From contig NW_027478419.1 of the NCBI RefSeq assembly GCF_051014685.1, forward strand, positions 1,364,001 to 1,428,000: a DNA stretch of 64,000 nucleotides. Reading direction: 5' to 3'. Source of the stretch: Ptiloglossa arizonensis (Eukaryota; Arthropoda; Insecta; Hymenoptera; Colletidae). A program made the translations under genes and the position numbers. The notes beneath the pieces were generated by a model. That model had not been told where the DNA came from and ran no database searches. It was given only the letters and a program-made list of their open reading frames with translations. Below, piece by piece: positions 10,601 to 23,800 of this stretch (position 1 is the first letter of the stretch; each line of letters begins with the position of its first letter).

Positions 10601-13600
10601 CGCGAACGGATTGACCAATCCGCATGATTTCTGTCGCATCTGAAAGTAGAAACTCGCCCGACTACAACGGTAGGTGTAGTTTTCCCCTAGGCCGTTCTAG
10701 TTATTAGTTTCGAGCTTCAGAACTGCGAAAATTTTGAGTTTCTCAAGCGTTTCTTACTTCCAAACTGCCACATCTCGCGAACGGATCGACCAATCCGCAA
10801 AATTTCTGTTGCATCTGAAAGTAGAAACTCGCCCGATTACATCGGTATGCGTGCTTTTCCCCTAGGCCGTTCTAGTTATTCGTTTCGAGCATCAGAACTG
10901 CGAAAATTTTGAGTTTCTCAAGCGTTTCTTACATCCAAACTGCCACATCTCGCGAACGGATTGACCAATCCGCAAAATTTCTGTTGCATCTGAAAGTAGA
11001 AACTCGCCTGATTACAACGGTATGTGTAGTTTTCCCCTAGACCGTTCCAGTTATTCGTTTCGAGAATCAGAACTGCGAAAATTTTGAGTTTCTCAAGCGT
11101 TTCTTACCTCCAAACTGCCATATCTCGCGAACGGATTGACCAATCCGCAAAATTTCTGTTGCATCTGAAAGTAGAAACTGGCCCGATTACAACGGTATTC
11201 GCACTTTTCCCCTAGGCCGTTCTGGTTATTCGTTTCGAGCATCAGAACTGCGAAAATTTTGAGTTTCGCAAGCGTTTCTTACATCCAAACGGCCATATCT
11301 CGCGAACGGATTGACCAATCCGCATGATTTCTGTCGCATCTGAAAGTAGAAACTCGCCCGACTACAACGGTAGGTGTAGTTTTCCCCTAGGCCGTTCTAG
11401 TTATTAGTTTCGAGCTTCAGAACTGCGAAAATTTTGAGTTTCTCAAGCGTTTCTTACTTCCAAACTGCCACATCTCGCGAACGGATCGACCAATCCGCAA
11501 AATTTCTGTTGCATCTGAAAGTAGAAACTCGCCCGATTACATCGGTATGCGTGCTTTTCCCCTAGGCCGTTCTAGTTATTCGTTTCGAGCATCAGAACTG
11601 CGAAAATTTTGAGTTTCTCAAGCGTTTCTTACATCCAAACTGCCACATCTCGCGAACGGATTGACCAATCCGCAAAATTTCTGTTGCATCTGAAAGTAGA
11701 AACTCGCCTGATTACAACGGTATGTGTAGTTTTCCCCTAGACCGTTCCAGTTATTCGTTTCGAGAATCAGAACTGCGAAAATTTTGAGTTTCTCAAGCGT
11801 TTCTTACCTCCAAACTGCCATATCTCGCGAACGGATTGACCAATCCGCAAAATTTCTGTTGCATCTGAAAGTAGAAACTGGCCCGATTACAACGGTATTC
11901 GCACTTTTCCCCTAGGCCGTTCTGGTTATTCGTTTCGAGCATCAGAACTGCGAAAATTTTGAGTTTCGCAAGCGTTTCTTACATCCAAACGGCCATATCT
12001 CGCGAACGGATTGACCAACCCGCATGATTTCTGTTGCATCTGAAAGTAGAAACTCGCCCGACTACAACGGTAGGTGTAGTTTTCCCCTAGGCCGTTCTAG
12101 TTATTACTTTCGAGCTTCAGAACTGCGAAAATTTTGAGTTTCTCAAGCGTTTCTTACTTCCAAACTGCCACATCTCGCGAACGGATCGACCAATCCGCAA
12201 AATTTCTGTTGCATCTGAAAGTAGAAACTCGCCCGATTACATCGGTATGCGTACTTTTCCCCTAGGCCGTTCTAGTTATTTGTTTCGAGCATCAGAACTG
12301 CGAAAATTTTGAGTTTCTCAAGCGTTTCTTACATCCAAACTGCCACATCTCGCGAACGGATTGACCAATCCGCAAAATTTCTGTTGCATCTGAAAGTAGA
12401 AACTCGCCTGATTACAACGGTATGTGTAGTTTTCCCCTTGACCGTTCCAGTTATTCGTTTCGAGAATCAGAACTGCGAAAATTTTGAGTTTCTCAAGCGT
12501 TTCTTACCTCCAAACTGCCATATCTCGCGAACGGATTGACCAATCCTCAAAATTTCTGTTGCATTTGAATGTAGAAACTGGCCCGATTACATCGGTATGC
12601 GTGCTTTTCCCCTAGGCCGTTCTAGTTATTCGTTTCGAGCATCAGAACTGCGAAAATTTTGAGTTTCTCAAGCGTTTCTTACATCCAAACTGCCACATCT
12701 CGCGAACGGATTGACCAATCCGCAAAATTTCTGTTGCATCTGAAAGTAGAAACTCGCCTGATTACAACGGTATGTGTAGTTTTCCCCTAGACCGTTCCAG
12801 TTATTCGTTTCGAGAATCAGAACTGCGAAAATTTTGAGTTTCTCAAGCGTTTCTTACCTCCAAACTGCCATATCTCGCGAACGGATTGACCAATCCGCAA
12901 AATTTCTGTTGCATCTGAAAGTAGAAACTGGCCCGATTACAACGGTATTCGCACTTTTCCCCTAGGCCGTTCTGGTTATTCGTTTCGAGCATCAGAACTG
13001 CGAAAATTTTGAGTTTCGCAAGCGTTTCTTACATCCAAACGGCCATATCTCGCGAACGGATTGACCAACCCGCATGATTTCTGTTGCATCTGAAAGTAGA
13101 AACTCGCCCGACTACAACGGTAGGTGTAGTTTTCCCCTAGGCCGTTCTAGTTATTACTTTCGAGCTTCAGAACTGCGAAAATTTTGAGTTTCTCAAGCGT
13201 TTCTTACTTCCAAACTGCCACATCTCGCGAACGGATCGACCAATCCGCAAAATTTCTGTTGCATCTGAAAGTAGAAACTCGCCCGATTACATCGGTATGC
13301 GTACTTTTCCCCTAGGCCGTTCTAGTTATTTGTTTCGAGCATCAGAACTGCGAAAATTTTGAGTTTCTCAAGCGTTTCTTACATCCAAACTGCCACATCT
13401 CGCGAACGGATTGACCAATCCGCAAAATTTCTGTTGCATCTGAAAGTAGAAACTCGCCTGATTACAACGGTATGTGTAGTTTTCCCCTTGACCGTTCCAG
13501 TTATTCGTTTCGAGAATCAGAACTGCGAAAATTTTGAGTTTCTCAAGCGTTTCTTACCTCCAAACTGCCATATCTCGCGAACGGATTGACCAATCCTCAA

Positions 13601-16600
13601 AATTTCTGTTGCATTTGAATGTAGAAACTGGCCCGATTACAACGGTATGCGCACTTTTCCCCTAGGCCGTTCTTGTTATTCGTTTCGAGCATCAGAACTG
13701 CGAAAATTTTGAGTTTCTCAAGCGTTTCTTACATCCAAACGGCCACATCTCGCGAACGGATTGACCAATCCGCAAAATTTCTGCTGCATCTGAAAGTAGA
13801 AACTCGCCTGATTACAACGGTATGTGTAGTTTTCCCCTAGACCGTTCCAGTTATTCCTTTCGAGAATCAGAACTGCGAAAATTTTGAGTTTCTCAAGCAT
13901 TTCTTACCTCCAAACTGCCATATCTCGCGAACGGATTGACCAATCCGCAAAATTTCTGTTGCATCTGAAAGTAGAAACTGGCCCGATTACAACGGTATGC
14001 GCACTTTTCCCCTAGGCCGTTCTTGTTATTCGTTTCGAGCATCAGAACTGCTAAAATTTTGAGTTTCTCAAGCGTTTCTTACATCCAAACGGCCATATCT
14101 CGCGAACGGATTGACCAACCCGCATGATTTCTGTTGCATCTGAAAGTAGAAGCTCGCCCGACTACAACGGTAGGTGTAGTTTTCCCCTAGGCCGTTCTAG
14201 TTATTAGTTTCGAGCTTCAGAACTGCGAAAATTTTGAGTTTCTCAAGCGTTTCTTACTTCCAAACTGCCACATCTCGCGAACGGATCGACCAATCCGCAA
14301 AATTTCTGTTGCATCTGAAAGTAGAAACTCGCCCGATTACATCGGTATGCGTACTTTTCCCCTAGGCCTTTCTAGTTATTCGTTTCGAGCATCAGAACTG
14401 CGAAAATTTTGAGTTTCTCAAGCGTTTCTTACATCCAAACTGCCACATCTCGCGAACGGATTGACCAATCCGCAAAATTTCTGTTGCATCTGAAAGTAGA
14501 AACTCGCCTGATTACAACGGTATGTGTAGTTTTCCCCTAGACCGTTCCAGTTATTCGTTTCGAGAATCAGAACTGCGAAAATTTTGAGTTTCTCAAGCGT
14601 TTCTTACCTCCAAACTGCCATATCTCGCGAACGGATTGACCAATCCGCAAAATTTCTGTTGCATCTGAAAGTAGAAACTGGCCCGATTACAACGGTATGC
14701 GCACTTTTCCCCTAGGCCGTTCTGGTTATTCGTTTCGAGCATCAGAACTGCGAAAATTTTGAGTTTCTCAAGCGTTTCTTACATCCAAACGGCCATATCT
14801 CGCGAACGGATTGACCAACCCGCATGATTTCTGTTGCATCTGAAAGTAGAAACTCGCCCGACTACAACGGTGGGTGTAGTTTTCCCCTAGGCCGTTCTAG
14901 TTATTAGTTTCGAGCTTGAGAACTGCGAAAATTTTGAGTTTCTCAAGCGTTTCTTACTTCCAAACTGCCACATCTCGCGAACGGATCGACCAATCCGCAA
15001 AATTTCTGTTGCATCTGAAAGTAGAAACTCGCCCGATTACATCGGTATGCGTACTTTTCCCCTAGGCCGTTCTAGTTATTCGTTTCGAGCATCAGAACTG
15101 CGAAAATTTTGAGTTTCTCAAGCGTTTCTTACCTCCAAACTGCCATATCTCGCGAACGGATTGACCAATCCGCAAAATTTCTGTTGCATTTGAATGTAGA
15201 AACTCGCCCGATTACAACGGTATGTGTAGTTTTCCCCTAGGCCGTCCCAGTTATTCGTTTCGACCATCAGAACTGCGAAAATTTTGAGTTTCTCAAGCGT
15301 TTCTTACCTCCAAACTGCCACATCTCGCGAACGGATTGATCAATCCGGAAAATTTCTGTTGCATCTGAAAGTAGAAACTCGCCTGATTACAACGGTATGC
15401 GCACTTTTCCCCTAGGCCGTTCTAGTTATTAGTTTCGAGCATCAGAACTGCGAAAATTTTGAGTTTCTCAAGCGTTTCTTACTTCCAAACTGCCACATCT
15501 CGCGAACGGATCGACCAATCCGCAAAATTTCTGTTGCATCTGAAAGTAGAAACTCGCCCGATTACATCGGTATGCGTACTTTTCCCCTAGGCCGTTCTAG
15601 TTATTCGTTTCGAGCATCAGAAATGCGAAAATTTTGAGTTTCTCAAGCGTTTCTTACATCCAAACGGCCATATCTCGCGAACGGATTGACCAATCCGCAT
15701 GATTTCTGTTGCATCTGAAAGTAGAAACTCGCCCGACTACAACGGTAGGTGTAGTTTTCCCCTAGGCCGTTCTAGTTATTAGTTTCGAGCTTCAGAACTG
15801 CGAAAATTTTGAGTTTCTCAAGCGTTTCTTACTTCCAAACTGCCACATCTCGCGAACGGATCGACCAATCCGCAAAATTTCGGTTGCATCTGAAAGTAGA
15901 AACTCGCCCGATTACATCGGTATGCGTACTTTTCCCCTAGGCCGTTCTAGTTATTCGTTTCGAGCATCAGAACTGCGAAAATTTTGAGTTTCTCAAGCGT
16001 TTCTTACATCCAAACTGCCACATCTCGCGAACGGATCGACCAATCCGCAAAATTTCTGTTGCATCTGAAAGTAGAAACTCGCCTGATTAAAACGGTATGT
16101 GTAGTTTTCCCCTAGACCGTTCCAGTTATTCGTTTCGAGAATCAGAACTGCGAAAATTTTGAGTTTCTCAAGCGTTTCTTACCACCAAACTGCCATATCT
16201 CGCGAACGGATTGACCAATCCGCAAAATTTCTGTTGCATTTGAATGTAGAAACTCGCCCGATTACAACGGTATGTGTAGTTTTCCCCTAGGCCGTTCCAG
16301 TTATTCGTTTCGACCATCAGAACTGCGAAAATTTTGAGTTTCTCAAGCGTTTCTTACCTCCAAACTGCCACATCTCGCGAACGGATTGATCAATCCGGAA
16401 AATTTCTGTTGCATCTGAAAGCAGAAACTCGCCCGATTACAACGGTATGCGCACTTTTCCCCTAGGCCGTTCTGGTTATTCGTTTCGAGCATCAGAACTG
16501 CGAAAATTTTGAGTTTCTCAAGCGTTTCTTACATCCAAACGGCCATATCTCGCGAACGGATTGACCAATCCGCATGATTTCTGTTGCATCTGAAAGTAGA

Positions 16601-18367
16601 AACTCGCCCGACTACAACGGTAGGTGTAGTTTTCCCCTAGGCCGTTCTAGTTATTAGTTTCGAGCTTCAGAACTGCGAAAATTTTGAGTTTCTCAAGCGT
16701 TTCTTACTTCCAAACTGCCACATCTCGCGAGCGGATCGACCAATCCGCAAAATTTCTGTTGCATCTGAAAGTAGAAACTCGCCCGATTACATCGGTATGC
16801 GTACTTTTCCCCTAGGCCGTTCTAGTTATTCGTTTCGAGCATCAGAACTGCGAAAATTTTGAGTTTCTCAAGCGTTTCTTACATCCAAACTGCCACATCT
16901 CGCGAACGGATTGACCAATCCGCAAAATTTCTGTTGCATCTGAAAGTAGAAACTCGCCTGATTACAACGGTATGTGTAGTTTTCCCCTAGACCGTTCCAG
17001 TTATTCGTTTCGAGAATCAGAACTGCGAAAATTTTGAGTTTCTCAAGCGTTTCTTACCTCCAAACTGCCGTATCTCGCAAACGGACTGACCAATCCGCAA
17101 AATTTCTGTTGCATTTGAATGTAGAAACTCGCCCGATTACAACGGCATGTGTAGTTTTCCCCTAGGCCGTTCCAGTTATTCGTTTCGACCATCAGAACTG
17201 CGAAAATTTTGAGTTTCTCAAGCGTTTCTTACCTCCAAACTGCCACATCTCGCGAACGGATTGATCAATCCGGAAAATTTCTGTTGCATCTGAAAGTAGA
17301 AACTCGCCCGATTACAACGGTATGCGCACTTTTCCCCTAGGCCGTTCTGGTTATTCGTTTCGAGCATCAGAACTGCGAAAATTTTGAGTTTCTCAAGCGT
17401 TTCTTACATCCAAACGGCCATATCTCGCGAACGGATTGACCAATCCGCATGATTTCTGTCGCATCTGAAAGTAGAAACTCGCCCGACTACAACGGTAGGT
17501 GTAGTTTTCCCCTAGGCCGTTCTAGTTATTAGTTTCGAGCTTCAGAACTGCGAAAATTTTGAGTTTCTCAAGCGTTTCTTACTTCCAAACTGCCACATCT
17601 CGCGAACGGATCGACCAATCCGCAAAATTTCTGTTGCATCTGAAAGTAGAAACTCGCCCGATTACATCGGTATGCGTGCTTTTCCCCTAGGCCGTTCTAG
17701 TTATTCGTTTCGAGCATCAGAACTGCGAAGATTTTGAGTTTCTCAAGCGTTTCTTACATCCAAACTGCCACATCTCGGGAACGGATTGACCAATCCGCAA
17801 AATTTCTGTTGCATCTGAAAGTAGAAACTCGCCTGATTACAACGGTAGGTGTAGTTTTCCCCTAGGCCGTTCTAGTTATTAGTTTCGAGCTTCAGAACTG
17901 CGAAAATTTTGAGTTTCTCAAGCGTTTCTTACTTCCAAACTGCCACATCTCGCGAACGGATCGACCAATCCGCAAAATTTCTGTTGCATCTGAAAGTAGA
18001 AACTCGCCCGATTACATCGGTATGCGTACTTTTCCCCTAGGCCGTTCTAGTTATTCGTTTCGAGCATCAGAACTGCGAAAATTTTGAGTTTCTCAAGCGT
18101 TTCTTACATCCAAACGGCCATATCTCGCGAACGGATTGACCAATCCGCATGATTTCTGTCGCATCTGAAAGTAGAAACTCGCCCGACTACAACGGTAGGT
18201 GTAGTTTTCCCCTAGGCCGTTCTAGTTATTAGTTTCGAGCTTCAGAACTGCGAAAATTTTGAGTTTCTCAAGCGTTTCTTACTTCCAAACTGCCACATCT
18301 CGCGAACGGATCGACCAATCCGCAAAATTTCTGTTGCATCTGAAAGTAGAAACTCGCCCGATTACAT
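7637..18367. repeat. Block D: separate monomer subfamily with 4-monomer (700 bp) higher-order repeat
   Basis: From about 7,800 four monomer types dominate, in a recurring order. One has GATTACATCGG with TATGCGTAC or TATGCGTGC. The next has GCCTGATTAC with CCTAGACCGTTCCAG and GAGAATCAG. The next has AAACTGGCCCG with TTCTGGTTATT. The last has CAAACGGCC, CCGCATGATTTC, CCGACTACAACGGTAGGTG and ATTAGTTTCGAGCTTCAG. The GGTAGGTG monomer (or GGTGGGTG) recurs at 8,741, 9,266, 10,316, 10,666, 11,366, 12,066, 13,116, 14,166, 14,866, 15,741, 16,616, 17,491, 17,841 and 18,191. Every spacing is a multiple of 175 (350 to 1,050), with 700 as the basic period. No 174-bp monomer occurs here. The first 150 bp or so (7,637-7,790) are still E/A-type. 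Confidence 0.9.
11531..13630. repeat. 1,050-bp (6-monomer) perfect tandem duplication inside block D
   Basis: The stretches 11,531-12,580 and 12,581-13,630 match throughout by eye, including private variants: GGTATTCGC, GAGTTTCGCAAG, TTATTACTTTCG, TTATTTGTTTCG, CCCCTTGACCG and AATCCTCAAAA. The chimeric join at 12,579-12,592 reads CTGGCCCGATTACATCGG. It combines the CTGGCCCG of one monomer type with the ACATCGG of another, whereas the unrecombined forms read CTCGCCCGATTACATCGG (left end, 11,529) and CTGGCCCGATTACAACGG (right end, 13,629). The crossover therefore lies in the shared 11-bp tract GCCCGATTACA. Confidence 0.93.
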
Positions 18368-19600
18368 CGGTATGCGTGCTTTTCCCCTAGGCCGTTCTAG
18401 TTATTCGTTTCGAGCATCAGAACTGCGAAGATTTTGAGTTTCTCAAGCGTTTCTTACATCCAAACTGCCACATCTCGCGAACGGATGGACCAATCCGCAT
18501 GATTTCTGTTGCATCTGAAAGTAGAAACTCGCCTGATTACAACGGTATGTGTAGTTTTCCCCTAGACCGTTCCAGTTATTCGTTTCGAGAATCAGAACTG
18601 CGAAAATTTTGAGTTCCTCAAGCGTTTCTTACCTCCAAACTGCCATATCTCGCGAACGGATTGACCAATCCGCAAAATTTCTGTTGCATCTGAAAGTAGA
18701 AACTGGCCCGATTACAACGGCATGCGCACTTTTCCCCTAGGCCGTTCTGGTTATTCGTTTCGAGCATCAGAACTGCGAAAATTTTGAGTTTCTCAAGCGT
18801 TTCTTACATCCAAACGGCCATATCTCGCGAACGGATTGACCAACCCGCATGATTTCTGTTGCATCTGAAAGTAGAAACTCGCCCGACTACAACGGTAGGT
18901 GTAGTTTTCCCCTAGGCCGTTCTAGTTATTAGTTTCGAGCTTCAGAACTGCGAAAATTTTGAGTTTCTCAAGCGTTTCTTACTTCCAAACTGCCACATCT
19001 CGCGAACGGATCGACCAATCCGCAAAATTTCTGTTGCATCTGAAAGTAGAAACTCGCCCGATTACATCGGCATGCGTACATTTCCCCTAGGCCGTTCTAG
19101 TTATTCGTTTCGAGCATCAGAACTGCGAAAATTTTGAGTTTCTCAAGCGTTTCTTACATCCAAACTGCCACATCTCGCGAACGGATTGACCAATCCGCAA
19201 AATTTCTGTTGCATCTGAAAGTAGAAACTCGCGTGATTACAACGGTATGTGTAGTTTTCCCCTTGACCGTTCCAGTTATTCGTTTCGAGAATCAGAACTG
19301 CGAAAATTTTGAGTTTCTCAAGCGTTTCTTACCTCCAAACTGCCATATCTCGCGAACGGATTGACCAATCCGCAAAATTTCTGTTGCATTTGAATGTAGA
19401 AACTCGCCCGATTACAACGGTATGTGTAGTTTTCCCCTAGGCCGTTCCAGTTATTCGTTTCGACCATCAGAACTGCGAAAATTTTGAGTTTCTCAAGCGT
19501 TTCTTACATCCAAACTGCCACATCTCGCGAACGGATTGATCAATCCGCAAAATTTCTGTTGCATCTGAAAGTAGAAACTCGCCCGATTACAACGGTATGC
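18368..19600. repeat. D-type island at the head of super-unit copy 1
   Basis: About seven monomers carry block D markers: CGCATGATTTC, GCCTGATTAC or GCGTGATTAC, CTAGACCG or CTTGACCG, GAGAATCAG, AAACTGGCCCG and GGTAGGTG at 18,891. The island is continuous with block D upstream. After about 19,600 the D markers stop. Confidence 0.85.
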
Positions 19601-20851
19601 GCACTTTCCCCCTAGGCCGTTCCAGTTATTCGTTTCAAGCATCAGAACTGCGCAAATTTTGAGTTTCTCAAGCGTTTCTTACCTCCAAACTGCCATCTCT
19701 CGCGAACGGATTGACCAATCCGCAAAATTTCTGTTGCATCTGAAAGTAGAAACTCGCCCGATTACAACGGTATGTGTAGTTTTCCTCTAGGCCGTTCCAG
19801 TTATTCGTTTTGAGCATCAGAACTGCGAAAATTTTGAGTTTCTCGATCGTTTCTTATATCCAAACTGCCATATCTCGCGAACGGATTGACCGATCCGCAA
19901 AATTTCCGTTGCATCTGAAAGTAGAAACTCGCCCGATTACAAGGGTATGCGCACTTTTCCCCTAGGCCGTTCTAGTTATTTGTTTCGAGCATTAGAAATG
20001 CGAAAATTTTGAGTTTCTCAAGCGTTTCTTACATCCAAACGGCCATATCTCGCGAACGGATTGATCAATCCGCAAAATTTCTGTTGCATCTGAAAGTAGA
20101 AGCTCGCCCGATTACAACGGTATGCGCACTTTTCCCCTAGGCCCTTCTAGTTATTCGTTTCGAGCATCAGAACTGCGAAAATTTTGAGTTTCTCAAGCGT
20201 TTCTTATCTCCAAAGTGCCATATCTTGCGAACGGATTGATCAATCCGCAAAATTTCAGTTGCATCTGAAAGTAGAAAGTCGCCCGAATACAACGGTATGC
20301 GCACTTCCCCCCTAGGCCGTTCTAGTTATTCGTTTCAAGCATCAGAACTGCGCAAATTTTGAGTTTCTCAAGCGCTTCCTACTTCCAAACTGCCATATCT
20401 CGTGAACGGATTCACCAATCCGCAAAATTTCTGTTGCATCTGAAAGTAGAAACTCGCCCGAGTACATCGGTTTGCGTACTTTTCCCCTAGGCCGGTCTAG
20501 TTATTCGTTTCGAGCATCAGAACTGCGAAAATTTTGAGTTTCTCAAGCGTTTCTTACCTCCAAACTGCCACATCTCGCGAACGGATTGACCAATCCGCAA
20601 AATTTCTGTTGCATCTGAAAGTAGAAACTCGCCCGATTACAACAGTATGTGTAGTTTTCCCCTAGGCCGTTCCAGTTATTCGTTTCGAGCATCAGAACTG
20701 CGAAAATTTTGAGTTTCTCAAGCGTTTCTTACCTCCAAACTGCCATATCTCGCGAACGGATTGACCAATCCGCATGATTTCTATTGCATTTGAAAGTACA
20801 AACTCGCCCGATTACAACGGTATGCGCACTTTTCCCCTGGGCCGTTCTAGT
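19601..20851. repeat. Mixed monomer segment, copy 1
   Basis: About seven monomers carry many private variants and no evident higher-order period: TTCAAGCATC, CATCTCTCGCG, TTTTGAGCATC, CTCGATCGTTTCTTATATCC, ACAAGGGTATG, TTAGAAATGCG, GAAAGTCGCCCGAATAC, CCGAGTACATCGGTTTGCG and CCTGGGCCG. Compared with neighbouring blocks this segment is locally diverse, as expected of older or less homogenised satellite. It recurs unchanged in copy 2. Confidence 0.8.
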
Positions 20852-23800
20852 CATTAGTTTCGAGCATCAGAACTGCGAAAATTTTGAGTTTCTCAAGCGT
20901 TTCTTACCTCCAAACTGCCACATCTCGCGAACGGATTGACCAATCCGCAAAATTTCTGTTGCATCTGAAAGTAGAAACTCGCCCGATTACAACGGTATGC
21001 GTACTTCTCCCCTAGGCCGTTCTAGTCATTCGCTTCGAGCATCAGAACTGCGAAAATTTTGAATTTCTCAAGCGTTTCTTACTTCCAATCTGCCACATCT
21101 CGCGAACGGATCGACCAATCCGCAAAATTTCTGTTGCATCTGAAAGTAGAAACTCGCCCGATTACATCGGTATGCGTACTTTCCCCCTAGGCCGTTCTAG
21201 TTATTCGTTTCAAGCATCAGAACTGCGCAAATTTTGAGTTTCTCAAGCGCTTCCTACTTCCAAACTGCCATATCTCGTGAACGGATCCACCAATCCGCAA
21301 AATTTCTGTTGCATCTGAAAGTAGAAACTCGCCCGATTACAACGGTATGCGCACTTTTCCCCTAGGCCGTTCTAGTTATTCGTGTCGAGCATTAGAACTG
21401 CGAAAATTTTGAGTTTCTCAAGGGTTTCTTACCTCCAAACTGCCATATCTCGCGAACGCATTGACCAATCCGCAAAATTTCTGTTGCATCTGAAAGTAGA
21501 AACTCGCCCGATTACAACGGTATGCGTACTTCTCCACTAGGCCGTTCTAGTCAGTCGTTTCGAGCATCAGAACTGCGAAAATTTTGCGTTTCTCAAGCGT
21601 TTCTTACATCCAAACTGCCACATCTCGCGAACGGATTGACCAATCCGCAAAATTTCTGTTGCATCTGAAAGTAGAAACTCGCCCGATTACAACGGTATGC
21701 GTACTTTTCCCCTAGGCCGTTCTAGTTATTCGTTTCGTGAATCAGACCTGCGAAAATTTTGCGTTTCTCAAGCGTTTCTTACATCCAAACTGCCATATCT
21801 CGCGAACGGATTGATCGATCCGCAAAATTTCTGTTGCATCTGAAAGTAGAAACTCGCCCGATTACAACGGTATGCGCACTTTTCCCCTAGGCCGTTCTAG
21901 TTACTCGTTTCGAGCATCAGAACTGCGAAAATTTTGAGTTTCTCAAGCGTTTCTTATCTCCAAACTGCCATATCTCGCGAACGGATCGACCAATCCGCAA
22001 AATTTCTGTTGCATCTGCAAGTAGAAACTCGCCCGATTACAACGGTATGCCTACTTTTCCCCTAGGCAGTTTTAGTTATTCGTTTCGAGCATCAGAACTG
22101 CGCAAATTTTGAGTTTCTCAAGCGTTTCTTACATCCAAACTGCCATATCTCGCGAACGGATTGACCAATCCGCAAAATTTCTGTTGCATCTGAAAGTAGA
22201 AACTCGCCCGATTAAAACGGTATGCGCACTTTTCCCCTAGGCCGTTCTAGTTACTCGTTTCGAGCATCAGAGCTGCGAAAATTTTGAGTTTCTCAAGCGT
22301 TTCTTACCTCCAAACTGCCATATCTCGCGAACGGATGGATCAATCCGCAAAATTTCTGTTGCATCTGAAAGTAGAAACTCGCCCGATTACAACGGTATGT
22401 GTAGTTTTCCCCTAGGCCGTTCTAGTCATTCGTTTCGAGCATCAGAACTGCGCAAGTTTTGAGTTTCTCAAGCGTTTCTTACCCCCAAACTGCCATATCT
22501 CGCGAACGGATTGACCAATCCGCAATATTTCTGTTGCATCTGAAAGTAGAAACTCGCCCGATTACAACGGTATGCGCACTTTTCCCCTAGGCCGTTCTAG
22601 TTATTCGTTTCGAGCATCAGAACTGCGAAAATTTTGAGTTTCTCAAGCGTTTCTTACATCCAAACTGCCATATCTCGCGAACGGATTGACCGATCTGCAA
22701 AATTTCTGTTGCATCTGAAAGTAGAAACTCGCCCGATTACAACGGTATGCGTACTTTTCCCCTAGTCCGTTCTAGTTATTCGTTTCGTGCATCAGAACTG
22801 CGAAAATTTTGCGTTTCTCAAGCGTTTCTTACATCCAAACTGCCATATCTCGCGAACGGATTGACCAATCCGCAAAATTTCTGTTGCATCTGAAAGTACA
22901 AACTCGCCCGATTACAACGGTATGTGTAGTTTTCCCCTAGGCCGTTCCAGTTATTCGTTTCGAGCATCAGAACTGCGAAAATTTTGAGTTTCTCAAGCGT
23001 TTCTTACATCCAAACTGCCATATCTCGCGAACGGAATGACCGATCCGCATAATTTCTGTTGCATCTGAAAGTAGAAACTCGCCCGATTACAACGGTATGC
23101 GCACTTTTCCCTTAGGCCGTTCTAGTTATTCGTGTCGAGCATCAGAACTGCGAAAATTTTGAGTTTCTCAAGCGTTTCTTACCTCCAAACTGCCATATCT
23201 CGCGAACTCATTGACCAATCCGCAAAATTTCCTTTGCATCTGAAAGTAGAAACTCGCCCGATTACAACGGTATGCGTACTTCTCCCCTAGGCCGTTCTAG
23301 TCAGTCGTTTCGAGCATCAGAACTGCGAAAATTTTGCGTTTCTCAAGCGTTTCTTACCTCCAAACTGCCATATCTCGCGAACGGATCGACCAATCCGCAA
23401 AATTTCTGTTGCATCTGCAAGTAGAAACTCGCCCGATTACAACAGTATGCCTACTTTTCCCCTAGGCAGTTTTAGTTATTCGTTTCGAGCATCAGAACTG
23501 CGCAAATTTTGAGTTTCTCAAGCGTTTCTTACATCCAAACTGCCATATCTCGCGAACGGATTGACCAATCCGCAAAATTTCTGTTGCATCTGAAAGTAGA
23601 AACTCGCCCGATTAAAACGGTATGCGCACTTTTCCCCTAGGCCGTTCTAGTTACTCGTTTCGAGCATCAGAGCTGCGAAAATTTTGAGTTTCTCAAGCGT
23701 TTCTTACCTCCAAACTGCCATATCTCGCGAACGGATGGATCAATCCGCAAAATTTCTGTTGCATCTGAAAGTAGAAACTCGGCCGATTACAACGGTATGT

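Noticed and set aside
12309..12539. 76-residue plus-strand frames (also 7,934; 13,359; 19,134; 36,450; 55,166; 59,190; 61,291; 62,341; 62,691)
   Set aside because: All read the same satellite across one monomer boundary. They open only where TAG in CCTAGG is changed (CCTTG, CCACTTG, CCGAGG, CCTATG, CCTGGG, CCAAGG). No start context, domain or coding bias.
13718..13900. 60-residue minus-strand open frame
   Set aside because: Single occurrence caused by a few substitutions in two D monomers; no family likeness.
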